A stretch of DNA of 38,278 nt. Source: Oscillospiraceae bacterium (lineage in GTDB: Bacteria > Bacillota > Clostridia > Oscillospirales > CAG-382). The DNA lies in assembly GCA_015063885.1 (NCBI GenBank), contig SVTH01000016.1:1-38278 (forward strand), written 5' to 3'. Both the position numbers and the translations under genes were made by a program. Every line of letters starts with the position of its first letter. Within the stretch, counting starts at the first letter, position 1. Shown one piece after another: positions 1 to 6,704 of the stretch. The notes under the pieces were generated by a model. It saw only the letters and a program-made list of their open reading frames with translations, was not told the origin of the DNA and did not search any database.

Positions 1-80
1 GCAACGGTCTTGATGACCGCTCCGACTCGCGTTTTGCCTTGATTTTGCTGGTTTTTGCCCGAAAATGCCCCTAAAAGATG

Positions 81-120
81 AAAAAAACGAACTTTTATCT
101 GGTAGACAAAAGTTCGTTTT
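81..120 (-). terminator. Intrinsic terminator of tRNA-Gln
   Basis: A perfect 13-bp inverted repeat (84-96 pairs with 108-120, 11-nt loop) is followed on the minus strand by a run of seven T (81-87). It sits immediately downstream of the tRNA, as expected for a monocistronic tRNA unit. Confidence 0.85.
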
Positions 121-124
121 TATT

Positions 125-198
125 TGGCTGCGGAAGAAGGATTTGAACCCTCACAAACAGAGTCAGAGTCTGCCGTGCTGCCGTTACACAATTCCGCA
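125..198 (-). tRNA. tRNA-Gln (anticodon CUG), CCA encoded
   Basis: The minus strand folds into a full cloverleaf. The 7-bp acceptor stem is TGCGGAA with TTCCGCA, followed by G discriminator and encoded CCA. The D stem is GTGT/GCAC, the anticodon stem GCAGA/TCTGT with loop CTCTGAC, and the T stem GAGGG/CCTTC with loop TTCAAAT. The loop places CTG at positions 34-36, reading CAG glutamine codons. It has its own promoter (233-261) and terminator (81-120). Determined by hand-folding; tRNAscan-SE would settle the exact ends. Confidence 0.95.
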
Positions 199-232
199 AT
201 ATCACCGCCGGGTATTCCCGACAGCAGGAGTT

Positions 233-261
233 ATTGTATCACGAAGAACGCCAATTGTCAA
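233..261 (-). promoter_or_regulatory. Sigma-A promoter of tRNA-Gln
   Basis: On the minus strand, -35 TTGACA (256-261) is separated by 17 bp from -10 TACAAT (233-238). The tRNA 5' end follows about 35 nt after the -10, leaving a short leader. Confidence 0.8.
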
Positions 262-302
262 GCCTTTTTTGCAAAAAAGATGGAAAAATTTCGTTCTTTT
301 CT

Positions 303-779
303 TCAAAGACAGCTACATTCCCTTGCCAAAAGGGTCAAGGCTTCCCTTGCGGCCTGCTCCCGTACGGCGCTTCTGTCCCCGGGGAAGTGATATTCCGCCG
401 CTTTGGCTTCCGCCCCTGCGGGGGTTCTTTTGGCGATGGCGATATATACCGTGCCCACGGGCTTGCCGGATTCGTCCCCGGAAGGGCCCGCCACCCCCGT
501 GGTGGAAACGGCCAGCTCCGCCCCCGTTCTTTCCAAAGCACCCAAGGCCATCTCCTCTGCCGTTTGACCGGAGACGGCGAAATGCTTCTCTAAGGTCTCC
601 CGCTCCACGCCCAAAAGGGCTTCCTTCATCTCGTTGCAATAGGTCACAAAGCCCCCGCGGAACACGCTGCTGGAGCCGGGAAGATCGGTCAACAGCTTGG
701 CGACCAGCCCGCCGGTGCAGGATTCGGCACAGGCCACGGTACGGCCGGACTGTAAAATGGCTTTTTGCAATGCTTCCAT
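303..779 (-). CDS. pncC: Nicotinamide-nucleotide amidohydrolase (CinA C-terminal domain)
   Basis: Predicted cytoplasmic enzyme that deamidates nicotinamide mononucleotide to nicotinate mononucleotide, recycling NMN (for example from NAD-dependent DNA ligase) into the NAD pool. The protein is 158 aa, the size of a stand-alone CinA C-terminal domain. Visible family motifs are AESCTGG at residues 18-24 with the catalytic serine, the STTGVAGPSG loop at 92-101, and GTVYIAI at 109-115. The N-terminal molybdopterin-binding-like domain of full CinA is absent. The ATG at 779 is preferred because AAAGGCGG lies 9 nt upstream; an in-frame GTG at 788 abuts that site and is less likely. It is monocistronic, divergent from the surface-protein genes. 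Confidence 0.93.
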   Translation of the reverse strand: MEALQKAILQSGRTVACAESCTGGLVAKLLTDLPGSSSVFRGGFVTYCNEMKEALLGVERETLEKHFAVSGQTAEEMALGALERTGAELAVSTTGVAGPSGDESGKPVGTVYIAIAKRTPAGAEAKAAEYHFPGDRSAVREQAAREALTLLARECSCL

Positions 780-812
780 GGGAGACACCCGCCTTTCAAA
801 AACACTACCTTT

Positions 813-840
813 ATTATATACGCTTTACGGAAGAATGCAA
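813..840 (-). promoter_or_regulatory. Probable promoter of pncC
   Basis: On the minus strand, TTGCAT (835-840), a 16-bp spacer and TATAAT (813-818), about 35 bp upstream of the pncC start. Confidence 0.65.
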
Positions 841-854
841 GGTGTTAAGGAAAT

Positions 855-879
855 TTTACAATTTGCACAAAATTGTAAA
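855..879. promoter_or_regulatory. Perfect 10-bp palindrome between divergent promoters
   Basis: TTTACAATTT (855-864) and its exact inverse (870-879) flank a 5-bp centre. It lies upstream of both the pncC promoter and the surface-protein promoter, a place for an operator. The A/T-rich arms could also act as a weak hairpin. No cognate regulator is identifiable in the window. Confidence 0.4.
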
Positions 880-902
880 GTCAGTTTGTGCGAAAGTGTC
901 AC

Positions 903-931
903 TTGAAACCAAAGACGGAATCGTGTATAAT
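903..931 (+). promoter_or_regulatory. Sigma-A promoter of the discoidin-like surface genes
   Basis: TTGAAA (903-908), 17-bp spacer, consensus TATAAT (926-931). The leader carries a small imperfect hairpin (about 946-962) before a strong AGGAGG (971-976) placed 9 nt before the ATG at 986. Confidence 0.85.
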
Positions 932-985
932 GTGGGTAACCAAAAGTGCCCTTAGAAGGCACAATAAAACAGGAGGCTATGTTTC

Positions 986-2563
986 ATGAAGAAAACATTA
1001 GCAATTTTGCTTGCCATGACGATGGCATTCTCTGCAGTTGCTCTGGCAGTTGCGGCAGATTTCGACGTTACGCAGGAAGGCACCGAGTATTCCGTGACCT
1101 CTCCTACCACTATTGAGTTCGTCAGCCTTCCTAAGGAGGGCGGCAAGGGCGTTAAGATGGCACCTCAGGCAGGCTGCACCATCGACGCTCTGAAGGACGG
1201 CGAGCTGGTTCGCGATGCTTCCGGCTTCGCTACCAACGGTATCGTTCTGTTCCAGAATGAAGGCTTCGGCATCGATTCCGACCTTGAGCTGGTTCCCGAC
1301 TTCGCTTTCGTAATGGATTTCGGCGCAGAGGTTGAGTTCGACACCGCGTACTTCACCCTGTACCACGAGATCAAGTCCTGTATCGCCATCCCCGGCGACA
1401 AGCAGGTCATCGTTGAGGTTTCCGAGGACGGCAATGTCTGGGTTCCCGTCGGCGAAGGTATCTTCTATTTCAATGCCGACGTTGACGAGTTCGTAGACGG
1501 TGTTGACGACAAGGAGATCGTTGAGTGTGCCGTTTACCTGGGCGAGGACGTAACCGCTCGTTACGTGCGTTACACCTACACCTTCATGCCCGTTCCCGAG
1601 GGCGGCTACTGGCAGTACCACACCAACATCTACGAGTGGTGCGGCTTTACCGAGCTGGGCGTTGCTAAGTGGACCGGCGGCGAAGAGCCCGAGGTTCTGG
1701 GCGACGACATTGCCAACATGGAGCCCACCAAGGTGGAAGGCTCCTGGATCGGCGACGACGGCGTTGAAGTGAAGATCATGAACTTCGTCAACAACGCAGG
1801 CGTGAAGACCGTTGACGTTACCGTTTACGAGTCCGAAGCATATCTGGAAAACGGCATCGACGCTCCCGTCACCGAGGAGTACACCGCTACCTACTCCGTA
1901 GTAGGTAACAGAGTGACCATCACCTACGAGGATGGCTCCATCGACAAGATGTCCGCTACCATCGACGAAGAGGGCGATCTGACTCTTGGCACCGGTATCG
2001 GCGCAGTGGTTTACTCTCCCTACGAAGCTCCCGCTCCCGTTGAGATGAGCGGCGTTTGGTTTGCTGACGTTGACGGCGTGATCATGGTGGTCGACTTCTC
2101 CGAGGCAGGCGTGATGAAGATGCTGTACTTCGAGGCAACCGACTTCGAAGCAAACGGCACCGACGGCACCGTAACTCTCTCTATGGATTGCCCCTACACC
2201 GCAGCTCACAACCATATCGCTGTTGATATGGAAGGCGAGATCTCCAAGCTGTACGTTTCCTACGAGGGTGAGAACCTGATCCTGGACGACGGCAAGACTC
2301 CCATGAACCTAGCTCCCTACGTTCCCAAGGAGCCCGCAGTTTCCGAGCCCGAGGACGAGTCCTCCGAGCCCGCTGACGAGTCCTCCGAGGAGCCCGATAC
2401 CTCCGCTCCCGCTACCTCTACTCCCGCAACCTCCGCTCCCGCAGCTTCCTCCGAGGCACCTGCAGAGGACGGCGATTCCACCATGCTCATCGTGATCATC
2501 GCTGTAGTTGCAGTTGTGATCATCGCAGCAGTGGTTGTGATCGTCATCAAGAGAAAGAAATAA
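986..2563 (+). CDS. Surface protein: discoidin-like module, two beta modules, C-terminal membrane anchor
   Basis: This 525-aa protein has a Sec signal peptide (1-24, cleavage near AVAA-D) and a discoidin/F5/8C-like sandwich (about 28-228), recognisable from GNVWVPVG, ARYVRYTYTF and the closing EWCGFTELGV. Two beta-rich modules follow (A about 248-348, B about 352-445). An acidic Ser/Glu/Pro/Thr-rich spacer (about 448-497), one hydrophobic helix (499-521) and a basic KRKK tail complete it. This architecture places the N-terminal part outside the cell on a flexible stalk. Discoidin folds usually bind glycans or other surface ligands; the ligand here is unknown. No catalytic motif is seen. Codon use is strongly biased, suggesting high expression. 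A paralog lies directly downstream. Confidence 0.8.
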   Translation: MKKTLAILLAMTMAFSAVALAVAADFDVTQEGTEYSVTSPTTIEFVSLPKEGGKGVKMAPQAGCTIDALKDGELVRDASGFATNGIVLFQNEGFGIDSDLELVPDFAFVMDFGAEVEFDTAYFTLYHEIKSCIAIPGDKQVIVEVSEDGNVWVPVGEGIFYFNADVDEFVDGVDDKEIVECAVYLGEDVTARYVRYTYTFMPVPEGGYWQYHTNIYEWCGFTELGVAKWTGGEEPEVLGDDIANMEPTKVEGSWIGDDGVEVKIMNFVNNAGVKTVDVTVYESEAYLENGIDAPVTEEYTATYSVVGNRVTITYEDGSIDKMSATIDEEGDLTLGTGIGAVVYSPYEAPAPVEMSGVWFADVDGVIMVVDFSEAGVMKMLYFEATDFEANGTDGTVTLSMDCPYTAAHNHIAVDMEGEISKLYVSYEGENLILDDGKTPMNLAPYVPKEPAVSEPEDESSEPADESSEEPDTSAPATSTPATSAPAASSEAPAEDGDSTMLIVIIAVVAVVIIAAVVVIVIKRKK

Positions 2564-2575
2564 GCTTTCCGTCAA

Positions 2576-2604
2576 AAAGGGGGAGGGGATGACCCTCTCC
2601 CTTT
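2576..2604 (+). terminator. Stem-loop between the two surface genes
   Basis: A 12-bp G/C-rich stem (2576-2587 with 2593-2604, one G-T pair, loop GATGA) follows the first gene and ends 28 nt before the second. There is no good T-run after it, so it may attenuate or stabilise mRNA rather than stop transcription fully. No separate promoter is seen for the second gene. Confidence 0.5.
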
Positions 2605-2632
2605 GCTATTCATCTCAGAAAGGAAGATTTTT

Positions 2633-3952
2633 ATGAAGAAAATTTTCGCGCTGCTTTTGGCGGTGACGATGCTGGCGGCCCTTTCCGTTACCGCATTGGC
2701 AGATTTCACCTACGAAGGCCTGTTCACCGATTACGACGTGCTCACCCCCGGAGAGATCTCCTTCTCCTACGTGGGCGAGACCTCTGCCACCGCATTTCCC
2801 CGCGGCGGCGGCACCCTGGAATGCTTGATCGACGGGGAGCATCTTGCAGCTCCCACCACTCATACCGACAAGGGTATCGTGCTGGTGTGCAACGACTTTA
2901 TCAAGCCCGAATACGAGCGTAAGAACGGCCAGACCATTCAGGCTTCCGAGGCCATCCCCGTCTTCTCCTTCACTCTGACCTACGGGGAAGAGGTGACCTT
3001 CGATTCCGTCTACCTCTCTCTGTTCTACATGGCGTTCGACTGCGTTTGCGCTCCCGGCGAGCATAAGGTGGTTGTGGAGACCTCCGACGACGGCGAGCTG
3101 TGGATCCCCGTGGGAACCGACGGTTCCTTCTATTTCCGTGACAATCAGCCCATCTACACCGGCAACAAGGATCCCTATTCCGAGGAGATCGTGGTGCCCC
3201 TGGGTGAGGAGGTCACCGCTCAGTACGTCCGCCTGTCCTTCAAGTTCAAGGAGCTGGATGCGGCTGACGATTATTGGGATTACTACACCAACGTTTACGA
3301 GTGGTGCGGCTTCACCGAGCTGGGCGTTGCTCAGTATGCAGGCGGGGACGAGGTTCCTCCCATGACCCAGGAAGAAGCGGCCGCTCCCGACGTGGTGCTG
3401 GAAGGTCTGTGGTATGCGGAATCCGAGGAAGAAGAAACCGTCTTGCTGATGGATCTCACCACCCCCGGAGTGATGAAAACCTATCTTTACGGCCTCGAGG
3501 ATTTCAATGCGAACGGCCAGGCTGCTACGGTCATTGAAGAGAACGAGCTCCCCTACGTGGCGGAAGCAGATTACATCGTGGTGGAAATGGACGGCATGAA
3601 GAACGTTCTGTTTGTCACCGTCGGAGAGGATACCATCGAGATGGATGAAGGTGAGGGTCCTGTTCTTTACGAGCCTTACGTGCCCGAAGAGCCCGAGGTT
3701 TCCGAGGAAGAGTCCTCTGAACCCGAAGAGTCCTCCAAGGACGAGGAATCCTCCGAGGACGAGTCCTCTGAACCCGAAGAGTCCTCCGAAGCTCCCGCAA
3801 CCTCCGCACCCGCAACCTCTACCCCTGCAACCTCTTCCGAGGCACCTGCAGAGGACGGCGGCGATTCCACCTTGCTCATCGTGATCATTGCCGTAGTTGC
3901 AGTGGTGATTATCGGTGTTGTGGTCGTGGTCGTGATCAAGAAAAAGAAATAA
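2633..3952 (+). CDS. Paralogous surface protein, one beta module fewer
   Basis: The product (439 aa) has the same plan as the gene before it: signal peptide (MKKIFALLLA start, cleavage near TALA-D), discoidin-like sandwich (about 25-235, ending EWCGFTELGV), a module matching module B of its neighbour (about 255-350), an acidic Ser/Glu-rich stalk, a hydrophobic helix and a KKKK tail. The equivalent of module A is missing. The ATG at 2633 is chosen because AAAGGAAG lies 6 nt upstream and the signal peptide begins there; an in-frame TTG at 2603 lies inside the upstream stem-loop. It is probably co-transcribed with the first gene. The near-identical tail and anchor show a tandem duplication followed by module gain or loss. 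Confidence 0.8.
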   Translation: MKKIFALLLAVTMLAALSVTALADFTYEGLFTDYDVLTPGEISFSYVGETSATAFPRGGGTLECLIDGEHLAAPTTHTDKGIVLVCNDFIKPEYERKNGQTIQASEAIPVFSFTLTYGEEVTFDSVYLSLFYMAFDCVCAPGEHKVVVETSDDGELWIPVGTDGSFYFRDNQPIYTGNKDPYSEEIVVPLGEEVTAQYVRLSFKFKELDAADDYWDYYTNVYEWCGFTELGVAQYAGGDEVPPMTQEEAAAPDVVLEGLWYAESEEEETVLLMDLTTPGVMKTYLYGLEDFNANGQAATVIEENELPYVAEADYIVVEMDGMKNVLFVTVGEDTIEMDEGEGPVLYEPYVPEEPEVSEEESSEPEESSKDEESSEDESSEPEESSEAPATSAPATSTPATSSEAPAEDGGDSTLLIVIIAVVAVVIIGVVVVVVIKKKK

Positions 3953-3964
3953 ACGGCGATAACG

Positions 3965-4004
3965 AAAGGCTGAGGAGGCATTGATTGCCCTCTCAGCCTT
4001 TTTT
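3965..4004 (+). terminator. Intrinsic terminator after the surface genes
   Basis: A 16-bp stem with one mismatch (3965-3980 with 3987-4002) plus T-run. It lies between convergent genes and may also slow transcription arriving on the minus strand. Confidence 0.85.
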
Positions 4005-4007
4005 GTT

Positions 4008-4928
4008 TTACTCCACCTTCAACACGTTTCGGAAGCTGCCCCGTTGGATGGCGGCGGCGAGCTCCTTTCCCACGGCGGGGAGGCAAGCGGCCGGGTAACT
4101 TCCTTCGGTGACTCTCAATGCGGCCGCCAGGAACGCCGTCAGCTCTTTCGCTCCTTTGTCCCCGTGAAGAAGGCGTATCGTTTCCCCGTCTTCCGCTGTG
4201 AGCACAAGAGAGGAAAGATCCTGTCCTGCCAGCACCCTGCCGCAGGCCTGTTTCAACACCAACAGGAAGATATTCTCCGTCCGTCCCGCAGGGGAATCCA
4301 GCAGGGACGCCACCTCCTCCTTGGGGAACAGACCGCAAAAACGGTTCTCCCACAGCAGGGAAACGGCGTATCGACGGATATATTCCACCCCCGCCAGGTC
4401 TCTGCAGGGCAACGCGGTGGCGTAGTACATAAACTGCCCGTGTTCGTGGGCGTGGGAGCGGGGGCGGTAGGAGCGGAGAAACCCGTAAAGCTCCTTCCCC
4501 GTGGCGGTGTTGTAAAAGCCGTTTTTGCAGGGGATACGGGTGGCGAATACCTCTCCCGCCAATACCCGCACGTCACGGGTGAGGATCTGCAGCCTCCGCA
4601 AGCCTTTTTGGTAAAGGAAGGCAGGGTCCGTTTCTCTTAGCATTGCCAAAGCGGCGTCCCCGTCGGGGGCGGTCTTCAAAAACGCACCAAGGGTGTAAAG
4701 CAGGGATTCAAACACCTCCCCTGCCACCTCGTCGGGGACGGAGCTTGTCTCCTTGCCGTACAGCGCCTCCAAACGGGAGGCCAACAGCTCCAAAAGGCTG
4801 TACTGTAGACGGGCGTGTTCCGTTTCCGAAAGCAACCCCGTCTCCAAGCCCGCCTCTAAAAGGCTTTCCACAAAGGCCTTGCCGTCCAGCATTTCCGGGG
4901 TGATGAGACTTCTTTTTTGTATTTCCAT
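4008..4928 (-). CDS. DUF6179-like protein of unknown function
   Basis: A 306-aa largely alpha-helical soluble protein without signal peptide or membrane helix. I associate it with the DUF6179-type clostridial family from its composition, the SHAHEHGQFMYYAT stretch in the middle, and its pairing with a DUF6323-like gene; this is from memory and needs a profile search. The ATG at 4928 is preferred, with GAGGA about 6 nt upstream; an in-frame GTG at 4940 would overlap the upstream stop as GTGA. The two genes are tightly linked and probably translated together. No catalytic residues can be named with confidence. Confidence 0.6.
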   Translation of the reverse strand: MEIQKRSLITPEMLDGKAFVESLLEAGLETGLLSETEHARLQYSLLELLASRLEALYGKETSSVPDEVAGEVFESLLYTLGAFLKTAPDGDAALAMLRETDPAFLYQKGLRRLQILTRDVRVLAGEVFATRIPCKNGFYNTATGKELYGFLRSYRPRSHAHEHGQFMYYATALPCRDLAGVEYIRRYAVSLLWENRFCGLFPKEEVASLLDSPAGRTENIFLLVLKQACGRVLAGQDLSSLVLTAEDGETIRLLHGDKGAKELTAFLAAALRVTEGSYPAACLPAVGKELAAAIQRGSFRNVLKVE

Positions 4929-4936
4929 GGGGTTCC

Positions 4937-5377
4937 TCACTTTCTCCGCAAGGCACGGGCAAGGCTGTCCAGCTCACGGGATTCCAACAGCTCCAAAGAG
5001 CCCTCGCAGGAGCCGTTGAAAAAGGTTTTCATATAGTCGATCAATTCGTCGTCGGAAAGCTGTCCGTCCGTCTCGTTCTTGTAGTAGTAAAAGATCTCCA
5101 CCAGCCGCTCTAAGTTTTGGCTGTAATTCTGCCTGTTCATGTAGGGGGAGTCGCAGAAGGCGGTAATGAGCTTGCCGATGACACCTTCCCCGAACTCCAG
5201 CCGGCCGTTGTAGCGAAGCTCCTCGTCCTTGGTCTCCAGCAATTTGACGGCTTGCTCCTTGGTAAGCACCAGCCCGTGTTTGATGGATTCGTCGTTGTAG
5301 AGCAGAAGCTTGTCCGCATCCTTGCTTCGCGTCAGGGAGGCGGCGTTCTTTTTGAATGCTTGCAGTTTGTTTGACAT
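4937..5377 (-). CDS. DUF6323-like protein of unknown function
   Basis: A 146-aa acidic, helix-rich cytoplasmic protein. The segment from EFGEGVIGKLITAFCDSPY to DDELIDYMKTFFNGSCEGSLE matches my memory of the DUF6323 family, which in Clostridia sits next to DUF6179 genes. The ATG at 5377 has GAAAGG 7 nt upstream, so the longer in-frame start upstream is rejected. It is the first gene of a two-gene minus-strand unit with its own promoter at 5409-5436. The role is unknown; the conserved pairing suggests the two products act together. Confidence 0.65.
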   Translation of the reverse strand: MSNKLQAFKKNAASLTRSKDADKLLLYNDESIKHGLVLTKEQAVKLLETKDEELRYNGRLEFGEGVIGKLITAFCDSPYMNRQNYSQNLERLVEIFYYYKNETDGQLSDDELIDYMKTFFNGSCEGSLELLESRELDSLARALRRK

Positions 5378-5408
5378 AGAAGAACCTTTCGTGCATCGTC
5401 TGGAAACC

Positions 5409-5436
5409 ATTATAGCAGGAAAGTTCTCAATTACAA
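5409..5436 (-). promoter_or_regulatory. Probable promoter of the DUF6323/DUF6179-like pair
   Basis: On the minus strand, TTGTAA (5431-5436), 16-bp spacer, TATAAT (5409-5414). Its -35 is only 3 bp from the -35 of the opposing promoter at 5440-5468. Confidence 0.65.
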
Positions 5437-5439
5437 GTC

Positions 5440-5468
5440 TTGACTTTTTTGCCGTTTTGTGGTATAAT
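5440..5468 (+). promoter_or_regulatory. Strong extended -10 promoter with no gene downstream
   Basis: TTGACT (5440-5445), 17-bp spacer and TATAAT (5463-5468) preceded by TGG. It points into an intergenic region where a terminator begins within about 10 nt of the expected start site. Confidence 0.75.
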
Positions 5469-5613
5469 GATTGCAGAAAACACGGGAAAACCCGTGTTTT
5501 TTTGCCCTCGCAGGCGAGGTCAACCGCCCTTCGTGCGGCTGCATCATTGACGGCTTCGCAAAAATGCCCTTGCGAGCAAGCATTTTTGCTTCATGGTATA
5601 ATGATTGCAGAAA
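5460..5613 (+). repeat. 20-bp direct repeat flanking a 114-bp structured insert
   Basis: The 20-bp segment covering the extended -10 box and the bases just after it occurs at 5460-5479 and exactly again at 5594-5613. Between the copies are a terminator hairpin, a stretch without an ORF, and a 10-bp inverted repeat (GCAAAAATGC at 5558-5567 with its inverse at 5580-5589). The second copy has TATAAT (5597-5602) but no -35 at a proper distance. This could be a small non-autonomous element or a local duplication. Confidence 0.7.
5477..5503 (+). terminator. Terminator directly after the 5440 promoter
   Basis: A 10-bp stem AAAACACGGG/CCCGTGTTTT with AAAA loop, followed by more T. Any transcript from the promoter at 5440-5468 would be only about 30 nt if this works. 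Confidence 0.8.
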
Positions 5614-5620
5614 GCAAGAG

Positions 5621-5648
5621 AAAAAACCGCCTTTTCGGGCGGTTTTTT
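5621..5648 (-). terminator. Bidirectional terminator after the M42 peptidase gene
   Basis: An 11-bp stem (5621-5631 with 5638-5648) with six A on one side and six T on the other gives U-runs in both directions. It serves the minus-strand peptidase gene and would also stop plus-strand reading from 5597. Confidence 0.85.
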
Positions 5649-5663
5649 GCGTTTGTAATGGGT

Positions 5664-6704
5664 TTACCCTTCGATCAGGTACGCCAGCAGGAGCTTTACG
5701 GTGTTTTCAATGCCGTCCATGTGGGTGCGCTCCATGCCGTGACTGCAATGCACGGCCATACCGAACACGGCAGCGCGGATGTTGTTGCCGGATTTCACCG
5801 CCACCCCTGCGTCGGTGCCGTAGTGCTTGAACAGATCCACGGCGTAGTCACAGCCCTGTTTTTCCGCCAGGTCGATGAGGCGGGAGGTGAGGTCGTAGTC
5901 GTACACCACGGAGGCGTCCTTGGGGCAGATGCTCACGGAATACTCGTTCCCCTCCAGCCCGGGGCCGATGAGGCCGATATCCAACGCGATGACCTCCGAG
6001 ACCTCCGAAGGGATATAGTTTCCGCCCAGCCCGATCTCTTCCCCGTAAGGGAAGGAGAAGATGGTGTTATACTTGGGCTTTTTGCCCTGCTCCTTCAGAT
6101 ACTTCAAGGCGGTGAAGCAGCAGGCCACGGCGGCCTTGTCGTCGATAAAGCGGGACTTGATGAAGCCGCTTTCCGTAATCGTACAGCGGGGATGCACCGC
6201 TACGAAATCGCCGTTGCGAATGCCCAGCTCCCGCACCTCTTTTGCGGAAGAAACCTTCTCGTCCAGCAGGACGATCATGGTGTTCTCGTCTCTGGGGGAG
6301 GAGCGTGCGTCGTCAAATACGTGGACGGAATGGGACTGACAGGCGATGAGGCCTGTATACTGTCTGCCGTCACGGGTGATCACCGTGGCGGATTCCCCCT
6401 CCGTGGACTGGTAGTTCACCCCGCCGACGTTCCGCACCCGCAGGGTGCCGTCCCCGTCGATGGAGCGGACCATAAAGCCGATGGTGTCTGCGTGGGCAAT
6501 GATCTGCACGGTCTTTTCGGGGTCCTCCCCGGGAATCCGGATGTAAGCGGTGGACTTGTTGTCGTAGGTCATGGCAAGCCCCAGCTCTGCGGCGTACTGC
6601 TCCAAGGCGGGATTCAGCTTTCTGTAATACCCCGTGGGGCTGGGGATCTTCACGATGTGGGAGAAGAAATTCCCAAAATACTCTTTGTCGATGTTGTAGC
6701 TCAT
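5664..6704 (-). CDS. M42 family metallo-aminopeptidase
   Basis: A 346-aa cytoplasmic peptidase of the M42 family (glutamyl/deblocking aminopeptidases, usually dinuclear zinc or cobalt enzymes assembling into large hollow complexes) that trims N-terminal residues from peptides. Visible elements are IIAHADTIGFMV with metal ligand H71, the FIDDKAAV bridge aspartate near 188, PYGEEIGLGG with catalytic and metal glutamates at 222-223, ALDIG with D242, and the closing SHGMERTH histidine region near 322-328. Length is normal. Its ATG overlaps the stop of the GH13 gene as ATGA, so it is translated as the second gene of that operon. Exact substrate preference cannot be read. Confidence 0.9.
   Translation of the reverse strand: MSYNIDKEYFGNFFSHIVKIPSPTGYYRKLNPALEQYAAELGLAMTYDNKSTAYIRIPGEDPEKTVQIIAHADTIGFMVRSIDGDGTLRVRNVGGVNYQSTEGESATVITRDGRQYTGLIACQSHSVHVFDDARSSPRDENTMIVLLDEKVSSAKEVRELGIRNGDFVAVHPRCTITESGFIKSRFIDDKAAVACCFTALKYLKEQGKKPKYNTIFSFPYGEEIGLGGNYIPSEVSEVIALDIGLIGPGLEGNEYSVSICPKDASVVYDYDLTSRLIDLAEKQGCDYAVDLFKHYGTDAGVAVKSGNNIRAAVFGMAVHCSHGMERTHMDGIENTVKLLLAYLIEG

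Noticed and set aside
1..80. Possible end of a protein gene at the left edge
   Set aside because: Only about 14 codons before a stop in one frame; too little to support a call.
263..278. A/T palindrome after pncC as its terminator
   Set aside because: The T6-GC-A6 palindrome has no loop and no G/C stem, so it would not work as an intrinsic terminator; it is better read as the upstream element of the tRNA promoter.
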